A DNA stretch of 64,000 bases, taken from assembly GCF_014207445.1 (NCBI RefSeq), contig NZ_JACHEM010000009.1, forward strand, positions 186,001 through 250,000, written 5' to 3'. Shown one piece after another: positions 34,047 through 41,341 of the stretch; the stretch's first letter is position 1, and every line of letters begins with the position of its first letter. Both the position numbers and the translations under genes were made by a program. The notes below the pieces were generated by a model that was not told the origin of the DNA, ran no database searches, and worked only from the letters and a program-made list of their open reading frames with translations. Source of the DNA: Streptomyces candidus (GTDB lineage: Bacteria > Actinomycetota > Actinomycetes > Streptomycetales > Streptomycetaceae).

Positions 34047-34082
34047 GTGAGGGCCCACCCCAAAAAGGGGGTGGGCCCTCAC
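34047..34082. terminator. Bidirectional terminator between trxA and GNAT gene
   Basis: GTGAGGGCCCACCCC (34047-34061) pairs with its complement ending at 34082 around an AAAAAG loop, a 15-bp perfect stem. The flanking genes converge on it. Confidence 0.9.
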
Positions 34083-34086
34083 CGCT

Positions 34087-34704
34087 TTACAGCGGTCGGA
34101 GCACTGGATCCTTCTGCACCACACCCAGCAGTTTGTCCAGCGCGTGCTCCATGTCCTCCTTCCAGGACAGCGCGGTACGCAGCTCGAGCCGCAAACGCGG
34201 ATGCGTGGGATGCGGGCGCACCGTCTTGAAGCCGACAGCCAGCAGATGATCGGCGGGCAGTAGACAGCCCGGCTCCTTCCATCGGGCTTCACCGAACGCC
34301 TCGATCGCTTTGAAGCCCCGCATGAGGAGGTCCTTGGCCACGGTCTGGACCATCACCCGCCCCAGCCCTTGTCCCTGGTACCCGGGAACGATCACCGCCG
34401 TCATCAACTGCACCGCGTCCGGCGACACCGGGCTGGTGGGAAACGCCGTCGCGCGCGCGACATACGCCGGGGGCGCGAACATCACGAAACCCACCGGGAT
34501 GTCGTCCACATAGACCACCCGGCCGCAGGACCCCCACTCCAGCAGAACCGCCGAAATCCAGGCCTCTTTTTCCAGCTCGGCCCGGCCCGCCTCTACTGCC
34601 GCCTCTCCACGGACGGGATCGAGTTCCCAAAAGACACAGCCGCGACACCGGTGGGGAAGGTCCGCCAAGTTGTCCAGCGTGAGCGGTACGAGCCGACGCC
34701 CCAT
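34087..34704 (-). CDS. GNAT family N-acetyltransferase
   Basis: A 205-residue acetyltransferase. The ATG ending at 34704 has GGGGAA upstream and gives the N-terminus GRRLVPLTLDNLADLPHRC. A Cys-containing segment (RCRGCVFWELDP) precedes the fold. The acetyl-CoA loop is G-Y-Q-G-Q-G-L-G-R in VIVPGYQGQGLGRVMV. The protein ends in a long helix. Its location beside parB is typical of Streptomyces, but no substrate is known. The first 118 bases overlap a second reading frame on the same strand, described separately. Confidence 0.87.
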   Translation of the reverse strand: MGRRLVPLTLDNLADLPHRCRGCVFWELDPVRGEAAVEAGRAELEKEAWISAVLLEWGSCGRVVYVDDIPVGFVMFAPPAYVARATAFPTSPVSPDAVQLMTAVIVPGYQGQGLGRVMVQTVAKDLLMRGFKAIEAFGEARWKEPGCLLPADHLLAVGFKTVRPHPTHPRLRLELRTALSWKEDMEHALDKLLGVVQKDPVLRPL

Positions 34705-34850
34705 GAAGGCTGTTCCCCACTTTCCTCGCCTGCCGCACCGCGAGCGGCGCTCAGCGCGCTCCGCTCCCGGATCAGACTGCCGACGAACCCGCCGACCGCC
34801 CCGAGCCCCAGCCCTGCAGTCACCAGTTGGCCTCGGCTCACCGTTCGCAT
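34593..34850 (-). CDS. Possible small protein overlapping the GNAT gene
   Basis: An 85-codon frame with a good ribosome site (GGAGGAGGA) before its ATG ending at 34850. The first 45 residues look protein-like: MRTVSRGQLVTAGLGLGAVG and then a basic stretch, suggesting one short membrane segment. The last 35 codons overlap the GNAT gene in another frame and look like noise. Either this is a short overlapping gene, or it is the original N-terminus of the GNAT protein separated by a frameshift. Low confidence. Confidence 0.35.
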   Translation of the reverse strand: MRTVSRGQLVTAGLGLGAVGGFVGSLIRERSALSAARGAAGEESGEQPSWGVGSYRSRWTTWRTFPTGVAAVSFGNSIPSVERRQ

Positions 34851-35008
34851 GGCTCCGTCCTCCTCCTGGCGGATGGCAGTGGGTGCGCCGTACCACGAAG
34901 CATCGTAACCACCCCGCGATCGGACCGGTACCGCCGACGAGCGAAGGGCGGGGGTGTTCCGGCCACTGCCGCAACACCACCGCCCCGGCACGGAAGTTCG
35001 CGTCGAGA

Positions 35009-36079
35009 TCAGCTCCCGTCGCTCTGCCCGTCCTGCTCGCTCAAACCCTTCTCCAGCACACGCCCCTCGCCCGGGGCAAGGGTGCCTAGGATCCGCTCCA
35101 AGTCCTCCACCGAGGCGAACTCGACGGTGATCTTGCCCTTCTTCTGCCCGAGGTCGACCTTCACCCGCGTTTCGAAGCGATCCGAAAGCCGGGACGCGAG
35201 ATCCGACAGGGCAGGAGCCATCCGCGAACCGGCCCGGGGGCCCTTGGGCCTGGGCTCCTTGTTCGGCTCGGAACCCAGCAGAGAAACGATCTCCTCGATC
35301 GCCCGCACCGACAGCCCTTCCGCCACGATGCGGTGCGCCAGTCGGTCCTGCTCGGAGGAATCCTCCACGGCCAGCAGCGCACGGGCGTGGCCTGCAGACA
35401 ACACCCCGGCTGCGACCCTACGCTGCACAGACGCGGAAAGCTTCAGCAACCGCAGAGTGTTGGAGACCTGTGGCCGCGAGCGACCGATCCGGTCGGCCAA
35501 CTGGTCATGGGTGCAATTGAAGTCCTTGAGCAACTGATCGTAGGCATGAGCCTCTTCCACCGGGTTGAGCTGCGCCCGGTGGAGGTTCTCCAGCAGCGCG
35601 TCCAGCAGGAGCTTTTCGTCCTCCGTCGCACGCACGATCGCCGGAATCTTCTCCAGGCCGGCCTCCTTGGAGGCCCGCAGACGGCGCTCGCCCATGATGA
35701 GCTGAAAACGCTCCGGGCCCACCTGCCGGACGACGACAGGCTGGAGCAATCCCACCTCTTTGATAGAGGTGACCAGCTCAGCGAGCGCGTCCTCGTCGAA
35801 CACTGTCCGCGGCTGCTGCGGATTGGGCTCGATGAACTGCGGCGGCAGCTCCGCGAAGAACGCCCCCTCGGGGGCCTTCAGCACATCCGGCTCGGATTGC
35901 CGGACCGCAGAGGATGTTTCACGTGAAACATTGCCGACGGACAAAGCGGCCACCTTCGCGGCCGCCACTCCGCGCTCCGAGGTCAGGGTCCCGCTCGCAG
36001 GCACCTGGGTCTCCCGGGAAGCATTCGGGATCAGCGCGTTCAGTCCGCGCCCCAGCCCTCTACGTCGATCGCTGCTCAT
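35009..36079 (-). CDS. parB: Chromosome-partitioning protein ParB
   Basis: A 356-residue centromere-binding CTP-dependent clamp. The N-terminal domain has the nucleotide-binding G-E-R-R-L-R-A motif (box II), preceded by NPQQPRTVFDEDALAEL (box I region). The helix-turn-helix is in YDQLLKDFNCTHDQLADRIG, continuing R-S-R-P-Q-V-S-N. The C-terminal dimer domain is KVDLGQKKGKITVEF. The start overlaps the parA stop (ATGA). The coding sequence itself contains a parS site (35916-35929) read as V-S-R-E-T. Confidence 0.97.
   Translation of the reverse strand: MSSDRRRGLGRGLNALIPNASRETQVPASGTLTSERGVAAAKVAALSVGNVSRETSSAVRQSEPDVLKAPEGAFFAELPPQFIEPNPQQPRTVFDEDALAELVTSIKEVGLLQPVVVRQVGPERFQLIMGERRLRASKEAGLEKIPAIVRATEDEKLLLDALLENLHRAQLNPVEEAHAYDQLLKDFNCTHDQLADRIGRSRPQVSNTLRLLKLSASVQRRVAAGVLSAGHARALLAVEDSSEQDRLAHRIVAEGLSVRAIEEIVSLLGSEPNKEPRPKGPRAGSRMAPALSDLASRLSDRFETRVKVDLGQKKGKITVEFASVEDLERILGTLAPGEGRVLEKGLSEQDGQSDGS
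35916..35929. other. parS: parS centromere site inside parB
   Basis: An exact GTTTCACGTGAAAC within the N-terminal, poorly conserved part of parB, encoding N-V-S-R-E-T. Confidence 0.93.
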
Positions 36080-37152
36080 TGGACACCCTCCGCCATGCTG
36101 TGCTGATTGTTCTGGTCGGCAGCATGGGCGTGCTGCGCCTCATAGAAGACTCCGGCCCCCCGCAACGCGATTTCGCGCGCCGCTTCAAGGTACGACAGCG
36201 AGCCGCTGGAGCCCGGATCGTAGGTGAGCACGGTCTGCCCATAGCTGGGAGCTTCCGAGATCCGGACGGACCTGGGAATGCTGGTCTTGAGTACTTCCTT
36301 GGCGAAGTGGCTGCGCACTTCCTCTGCGACCTGCGAGGCGAGCCGGGTACGGCCGTCGTACATCGTCAGCAGGATCGTCGATACGTGCAGCTCGGGGTTG
36401 AGGTGCCCGCGTACCAGCTCCACGTTCCGAAGGAGCTGCCCCAGCCCTTCCAGGGCGTAGTACTCGCACTGAATGGGGATCAGCACTTCCTCGCCGGCGA
36501 CCATCGCGTTGACGGTCAGGAGGCCCAGAGACGGCGGGCAGTCGATGAGGATGTAGTCCAGCGGCTGCTCGTACGCCTGGATCGCGCGCTGCAGTCGGCT
36601 CTCCCTCGCCACCAGGGACACCAGCTCGATCTCCGCACCGGCGAGATCGATGGTGGCCGGGGCACAGAAGAGGCCTTCGACGTCCCGAACGGGCTGCACC
36701 ACGTCCGACAGCGGCTTGCTGTCGATCAGCACGTCATAGATCGAGGGAACCTCGGAGTGATGGTCGATTCCCAGCGCCGTGGAGGCATTGCCCTGCGGAT
36801 CGAGGTCGATCACCAGGACCCTCGCGCCGTGCAGCGCGAGCGAGGCAGCCAGGTTGACCGTGGACGTGGTCTTTCCCACTCCGCCCTTCTGGTTGGCGAC
36901 CACCATCACTCGTGTCTGCTCAGGCCTCGGCAGTCCCTCGCCGGCTCGGCCGAGAGCATCTACCGCCAGTTGCGCGGCACGACCAATGGGGGTGTCGTCG
37001 GGCAGGGGCGATGTTTCACGTGAAACATCGTCTCCCGCCGCTTCGGAACGGGGGCCGGGGACCGGATCGGTCATCGGTCCCGCGATGTTGGCGTCGGACC
37101 GCAAGGATTCACTCTCCTCGACTTCAGGCTCGTAGTGCTCAGAGCCTGTCAC
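36076..37152 (-). CDS. parA: Chromosome-partitioning ATPase ParA
   Basis: A 358-residue deviant-Walker ATPase that positions ParB-parS complexes; in Streptomyces it acts in hyphal tips and sporulation. The Walker A is K-G-G-V-G-K-T-T at about residues 89-96, the second motif is DLDPQGNASTALG, and Walker B is Y-I-L-I-D-C-P-P-S. An unconserved acidic N-terminus of about 80 residues contains V-S-R-E-T encoded by a parS. The start is uncertain: the GTG ending at 37152 is chosen; an ATG ending at 37221 (AAAGGA only two bases upstream) and another at 37314 are in frame. Confidence 0.93.
   Translation of the reverse strand: MTGSEHYEPEVEESESLRSDANIAGPMTDPVPGPRSEAAGDDVSRETSPLPDDTPIGRAAQLAVDALGRAGEGLPRPEQTRVMVVANQKGGVGKTTSTVNLAASLALHGARVLVIDLDPQGNASTALGIDHHSEVPSIYDVLIDSKPLSDVVQPVRDVEGLFCAPATIDLAGAEIELVSLVARESRLQRAIQAYEQPLDYILIDCPPSLGLLTVNAMVAGEEVLIPIQCEYYALEGLGQLLRNVELVRGHLNPELHVSTILLTMYDGRTRLASQVAEEVRSHFAKEVLKTSIPRSVRISEAPSYGQTVLTYDPGSSGSLSYLEAAREIALRGAGVFYEAQHAHAADQNNQHSMAEGVQ
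37013..37026. other. parS: parS centromere site inside parA
   Basis: An exact GTTTCACGTGAAAC in the 5' part of parA, encoding D-V-S-R-E-T. Confidence 0.93.
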
Positions 37153-37206
37153 GCTTCGGGGGGCGCCAACCAGTGAGGCCCGTTCTCCTGTGGAAGAACC
37201 CGCCCT

Positions 37207-37312
37207 TGTGGACAACCCCATGGTCCTTTCGGGTCTTACTTCGTGCGACGAGGAAGCCGCACGACCCCGGCTGATAATTCCCTGCAGCAGCGAGCGACGT
37301 TTCACGTGAAAC
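37207..37312. promoter_or_regulatory. parAB upstream region with DnaA box and parS
   Basis: TGTGGACAA at 37207-37215 is an exact TTGTCCACA DnaA box on the minus strand, 55 bases upstream of the chosen parA start. A parS (GTTTCACGTGAAAC) lies at 37299-37312. If parA begins further upstream than assumed, the box would be coding. The pairing suggests that both ParB and DnaA could act on parAB transcription; this is inference. Confidence 0.6.
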
Positions 37313-37419
37313 ACGATGCACGCGCGGCATCACCGGCAGACCCCGACACTCCGCGTCACCTACACAGGGCTCCATGTATGGAGCATCAGGGACACGTCAG
37401 TCCGGTAGGCCGAAGCCCG

Positions 37420-38139
37420 TCAGCGACGACGCCGTGAACGGCCCGTTCGTGCCGCCTTGGCCCGCTTCGCCGCGAACCGTACACCTCCAGGGCTCTCCCC
37501 GACCTCGACGCGCACGACGGTCGAAAGCGGCTCCACCACTCCCTCGCCGACCTGAAGAACCTCGGTCTTCACCACGCCGAGCTTGCTGAGCGCCGCACGC
37601 GCACCCTTGAGCTCCTCCTCGGCGGTGTCGCCCTTGAGTGCGAGCATCTCGCCGTACGAACGCAGCAGGGGGACGCCCCACCCCGCGAGCCGGTCCAATG
37701 GAGCGACCGCCCGAGCAGTCACCACATGGACCGGTTCCACCTTTCCCATCACTTCCTCAGCACGGCCCCGCACGACCGTGACGTGATCCAGACCCAGCAG
37801 CTCGACGACCTCCTGGAGGAAGTTCGTACGCCGCAGCAGCGGCTCCAGGAGGGTGATCTTCAGGTCCGGCCGTGCCAGAGCCAGCGGGATACCCGGCAGG
37901 CCGGCCCCCGAGCCCACGTCGCACACGGTGATGTTCTCGGGGACGACCTCCGATAGCACGGCACAGTTGAGCAGGTGCCGCTCCCACAGCCGTGGCACCT
38001 CGCGCGGGCCGATCAGGCCCCGCTCGACACCGGCGTCCGCGAGCAGCTCGGCGTACCGAACCGCCTGCGGGAGGAACTCGCCGAACACCGTCTTGGCTAC
38101 TTCCGGCGCCTGGGGAAGCTCCGCTGCTGCCTCCATCAC
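37420..38139 (-). CDS. rsmG: 16S rRNA (guanine527-N7)-methyltransferase RsmG
   Basis: A 239-residue SAM-dependent methyltransferase modifying G527 of 16S rRNA; loss gives low-level streptomycin resistance in Streptomyces. The SAM motif is V-C-D-V-G-S-G-A-G-L-P-G-I-P-L-A at about residue 80. Further family segments are LWERHLLNCAVL and VVTARAVAPLDRLAGW. The GTG ending at 38139 is eight bases after GGAAGGA; the next codon is ATG and could also serve. The basic C-terminus (KRAKAARTGRSRRRR) is longer than in E. coli. It lies between khpB and parA as in most actinobacteria. Confidence 0.95.
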   Translation of the reverse strand: MMEAAAELPQAPEVAKTVFGEFLPQAVRYAELLADAGVERGLIGPREVPRLWERHLLNCAVLSEVVPENITVCDVGSGAGLPGIPLALARPDLKITLLEPLLRRTNFLQEVVELLGLDHVTVVRGRAEEVMGKVEPVHVVTARAVAPLDRLAGWGVPLLRSYGEMLALKGDTAEEELKGARAALSKLGVVKTEVLQVGEGVVEPLSTVVRVEVGESPGGVRFAAKRAKAARTGRSRRRR

Positions 38140-38239
38140 GGGGACCGTCCTTCCGTACCGCACTGGGGTGGCTGACTATCAGGCTGACAAAGTTCGGCCC
38201 CGCCTGCGAACAGACGGGGCCGAAGGGCAAATATCCAGG

Positions 38240-38758
38240 TCAGGCAGGGAGCACAACGACGAAGCGCTGGGGCTCCTCGCCCTCGGACTCGCTGCGCAGG
38301 CCCGCCGCAGCGATCGCGTCGTGCACTACCTTGCGCTCGAACGGGGTCATCGGGTCGAGCTTCACCGGGGTACCCGAGGTCTTCGCCTCGTCCGCGGCCC
38401 TGGCGCCGATCTCCGCGAGCTCCTCACGCTTCTTGGCCCGGAAGCCCGCGATGTCCAGCATCAGCCGGCTGCGGTCGCCCGTCTCGCGGTGCACGGCGAG
38501 CCGCGTCAACTCCTGAAGGGCTTCGAGCACCTCGCCGTCACGGCCCACGAGCTTTTGCAGGTCGCGGCCGCTGGAGTCACTGATGATCGAAACAGCGGCC
38601 CGATCCGCCTCTACGTCCATGTCGATGTCGCCGTCGAGGTCGGCGATGTCGAGCAGGCCCTCGAGGTAGTCAGCCGCGATCTCGCCCTCCTGCTCCAGAC
38701 GCGTCAGCGTGTCGGTGCCTTCGGCGGGCGCGGAGGAGGTGGTGGTGCCGTCCGTCAC
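38240..38758 (-). CDS. RNA-binding protein KhpB/Jag (R3H domain)
   Basis: A 172-residue KH and R3H domain RNA-binding protein (SpoIIIJ-associated Jag family). The type II KH loop is L-V-G-R-D-G-E-V-L-E-A-L in the middle, and the R3H motif is in the C-terminal part (DPMTPFERKVVHDAIAAAG). The N-terminal Jag domain is absent or replaced by an acidic stretch, as in other actinobacteria. The GTG start follows AAGGAG. It lies directly after yidC, the conserved pairing in this locus. Confidence 0.9.
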   Translation of the reverse strand: MTDGTTTSSAPAEGTDTLTRLEQEGEIAADYLEGLLDIADLDGDIDMDVEADRAAVSIISDSSGRDLQKLVGRDGEVLEALQELTRLAVHRETGDRSRLMLDIAGFRAKKREELAEIGARAADEAKTSGTPVKLDPMTPFERKVVHDAIAAAGLRSESEGEEPQRFVVVLPA

Positions 38759-38772
38759 GAGAGGACTCCTTC

Positions 38773-40029
38773 TTACTTCTTGGACGGGTGCTTGGGCCGC
38801 TGCGGGCCCTTGCGCTGCCCGGACTTGGCTTGGGAACGGGCAGGCTTGCCCGCCGTTGTGGGCTTGGCGTCCTGCGCCTCGTCCTTCTTCTCCAGCGAGG
38901 TCTTGGAGGAGGAGTCCTCAGAAGCCTTGGCGGCCGTGCCCTGCTGCACGGTGGCCGACTGGCGCTTGGCCTTGGTCTGGCGCTTGGGCTGCTGTCGCTT
39001 CGCCGCAGCGGCGCTGCCCTCGGCGTCGGCGGCCGCCGTGGCGCTACGGGAAACCGTGCCATCGGGCTCTGCCACGAAGCCCGCCTTGGCCAGTCCGGTG
39101 ATGAACTTGCGCTCGACGTCGTTGCGGTCGGGACCCTTGGCGACGATCACCTTCACGACGTTGCGCTTGCGCCGCGCCTTCACCTCGCCCGACGCCACCA
39201 CGCTCTTCAGCAGCCGCTGCAGATAGGCGTCCTGCGCCTTACTGCCCGGGGTGGGGTTCTGGTTGATGACGTACATCTGCTGGCCCATGGTCCACACGTT
39301 GGTGGTCAGCCAGTAGACGAGGACACCGACGGGGAAGTTGATGCCCATCACCATGAACATCACGGGGAAGATGTACAGCATCATCTTCTGCTGCTGCATG
39401 AACGGCGTCTTGACCGTGAGGTCGACGTTCTTCGTCATGAGCTGGCGCTGAGTGAAGAACTGCGAGGCCGACATCATCACGATCATGATCGCGGTGACGA
39501 TCTTGACCGAGGTCGCCGAGGCGTCCAGGCCGGCGATCTTGTCCGCGCTGTCCGTGAACTTCGCGGCCAGTGGGGCGCCGAAGATGTGCGCCTGACGTGC
39601 GCTCTCCAGGAGCTGGTCGTTGATGACGCCGATCTTCTTGCCGTCGGCGATGCTGGAGAGCACGTGGTAGAGCGCGAAGAAGAACGGCGACTGCGCCAGG
39701 ATGGGAAGGCACGAGGAGAGCGGATTGGTGCCCGTCTCCTTGTACAGCTTCATCATCTCTTCGGACTGACGCTGCTTGTCGCTCTTGTAGCGCTCCTGGA
39801 TCGCCTTCATCTTCGGCTGGAGCACCTGCATGTTCCGCGTCGACTTGATCTGCTTCACGAACAGCGGGATCAGGCAGATGCGGATCAGGATCACGAGGGA
39901 CACGATGGACAGGCCCCAGGCCCACCCCGTGTCAGGGCCGAAAACGAACCCGTACACCTTGTGGAACTGGACGATGACCCAGGAAACGGGCCAGGTGATG
40001 AAGCTGAACAGACTGGCAATCGTGTCCAC
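38773..40029 (-). CDS. yidC: Membrane protein insertase YidC
   Basis: A 418-residue Oxa1/Alb3/YidC insertase, working alone or with SecYEG. It lacks the large periplasmic domain of Gram-negative YidC and starts almost at once with a helix (LFSFITWPVSWVIVQF). The conserved cytoplasmic hairpin is MKAIQERYKSDKQRQSEEMM, and NPLSSCLPILAQSPFFFALY and later helices follow. The long basic Ala/Lys/Gln-rich C-terminal tail of about 110 residues probably contacts ribosomes. The GTG start follows CAAGGAG, which overlaps the end of yidD. Confidence 0.96.
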   Translation of the reverse strand: MDTIASLFSFITWPVSWVIVQFHKVYGFVFGPDTGWAWGLSIVSLVILIRICLIPLFVKQIKSTRNMQVLQPKMKAIQERYKSDKQRQSEEMMKLYKETGTNPLSSCLPILAQSPFFFALYHVLSSIADGKKIGVINDQLLESARQAHIFGAPLAAKFTDSADKIAGLDASATSVKIVTAIMIVMMSASQFFTQRQLMTKNVDLTVKTPFMQQQKMMLYIFPVMFMVMGINFPVGVLVYWLTTNVWTMGQQMYVINQNPTPGSKAQDAYLQRLLKSVVASGEVKARRKRNVVKVIVAKGPDRNDVERKFITGLAKAGFVAEPDGTVSRSATAAADAEGSAAAAKRQQPKRQTKAKRQSATVQQGTAAKASEDSSSKTSLEKKDEAQDAKPTTAGKPARSQAKSGQRKGPQRPKHPSKK

Positions 40030-40032
40030 TAA

Positions 40033-40392
40033 TCAAGCTCCTTGAGCATTGGGCGAGGTCTCTGCGGCCGGGCTCGGGGTGTCGGGGGCGGATCCCCGAG
40101 AAGACACGCCATCGGCGGACTTCTCGCCCTTGCTGCCGCGCCACGCGTCGCGCAGCGCTTCGTGCCACCGTCGGCGCGTGCGCGGCGGAACATGGTCCAC
40201 ACCGCCCGGCGACCACGGATTGCACCGCAGAATGCGCCAGGCGGTGAGAGCTGTGCCCTTCACCGCGCCGTGCCGGTCGATGGACGTGAATCCGTAGTGG
40301 GAACACGACGGGTAGTACCGGCAGACCGGCCCGAGCATGGGGCTGATGGTCCACTGGTACAGCTTGATGAGCGCCAGCAGCGGGTACTTCAT
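40033..40392 (-). CDS. yidD: Membrane protein insertion efficiency factor YidD
   Basis: A 119-residue small protein with the complete YidD core: YQWTISPMLGPVCRYYPSCS, with three conserved cysteines (C in VCRYYPSC and later L-R-C-N-P-W). Its start overlaps the rnpA stop by ATGA. The last 40 residues are a Ser/Pro-rich extension with no clear role. It aids YidC-dependent insertion by family knowledge. Confidence 0.96.
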   Translation of the reverse strand: MKYPLLALIKLYQWTISPMLGPVCRYYPSCSHYGFTSIDRHGAVKGTALTAWRILRCNPWSPGGVDHVPPRTRRRWHEALRDAWRGSKGEKSADGVSSRGSAPDTPSPAAETSPNAQGA

Positions 40393-40790
40393 CGCGTGCC
40401 TCTCCCCCGACCTTCGGTTTGGGGAGCCCCGCCCAGCAGCCGCTGCAACGCGGCGTCCAGGTCCTGGGCCAGCTGTGCGTAGTCGGCCCCGCCCGCTCCG
40501 GGCAGCGCCCGTACGACTACCAGGCTACCGGGGGGCAGCTCGGCAATCCTTTCGCGCATGAGATGGCGGAGTCTGCGCTTCACCGCGTTGCGTACGACAG
40601 CGACTCCGACGGCTTTGCTCACGACGAAACCCGCACGCGTCGGGGGAGTGCTCTCCCCTGCCGCGTGCGGGTCCGTTGCACCGCTACTGCGTAGATGGAC
40701 GACGAGAAGCGGGCGGCCTGCACGGCGCCCTCGTCGTACCGCGGTCGCGAAGTCCTCGCGCCGCCTCAGCCGATTCTCGGTAGGCAGCAC
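40389..40790 (-). CDS. rnpA: Ribonuclease P protein component
   Basis: A 133-residue protein subunit of RNase P, which matures tRNA 5' ends. The N-terminus reads LPTENRLRRREDFATAVRRGRR and the RNR motif is A-V-V-R-N-A-V-K-R-R-L-R. The GTG start lies 18 bases after the rpmH stop. A basic Gly-rich C-terminus is typical of actinobacteria. The order rpmH-rnpA-yidD-yidC is conserved. Confidence 0.96.
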   Translation of the reverse strand: MLPTENRLRRREDFATAVRRGRRAGRPLLVVHLRSSGATDPHAAGESTPPTRAGFVVSKAVGVAVVRNAVKRRLRHLMRERIAELPPGSLVVVRALPGAGGADYAQLAQDLDAALQRLLGGAPQTEGRGRGTR

Positions 40791-40808
40791 GTCATGACCC
40801 GAACGGGA

Positions 40809-40946
40809 TCAGGCGGACAGTTCGCTGCGGCCCTTGGCACGGCGGTTCGCCAGGATGGCGCGGCCGGCACGGGTACGCATGCGCAGACGGAAGCCGTGGG
40901 TCTTGGCACGACGACGGTTGTTCGGCTGGAAGGTGCGCTTGCTCAC
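40809..40946 (-). CDS. rpmH: 50S ribosomal protein L34
   Basis: A 45-residue highly basic protein: SKRTFQPNNRRRAKTHGFRL begins it and the end reads GRSELSA. The length and sequence are canonical. The GTG start ends at 40946 and has GGAG upstream. It is divergent from dnaA across a 395-base region. Confidence 0.97.
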   Translation of the reverse strand: MSKRTFQPNNRRRAKTHGFRLRMRTRAGRAILANRRAKGRSELSA

Positions 40947-41341
40947 TCGGGGGCTCCAGAAATGAATCGGGGATGGCGGGACATCGCCTGGCTGTCACCG
41001 TGCGCCCACGAGGAAGCTCGCAACGCCTTCAGTGCACCGCTTCACGATCATTGACCATGATCTTTGCCCATCGGAGGCAGGCGGCAGCAGCCATCGACAA
41101 CTCGACCTGGTTACGGTACGCGCGGCTACGCCATCCGGTCAAACCAGGGCTTGTCGGAGCCGCTCTGTGCACAGCCTGTGGACAACAACTTGAACCGCGT
41201 GAGCTGCCCCGACTACCGTGGCCCAACCTGGATTCTGGCTTTCGTAGGCATGCAACCCATGTGTCCCTGCCCGTCCAGGCCGAACTTCCCGTCCCGTCCC
41301 GAGAACCACACCTTCGTGGGACCTGTGAGAGAGCGTGCCCT
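40947..41341. promoter_or_regulatory. rpmH/dnaA divergent region with autoregulatory DnaA boxes
   Basis: The region holds an exact DnaA box, TGTGGACAA (41177-41185, minus), and a near copy, TGTGCACAG (41166-41174). A possible dnaA promoter follows directly: TTGAAC (41190-41195), 18 bases, TACCGT (41214-41219). DnaA repressing its own gene through upstream boxes is established for Streptomyces. The promoter assignment is inference. Confidence 0.65.

Noticed and set aside
35916..35929. parS in parB as a random word
   Set aside because: The exact 14-bp palindrome recurs sixteen times in the window and matches the known ParB site, so chance is not plausible.
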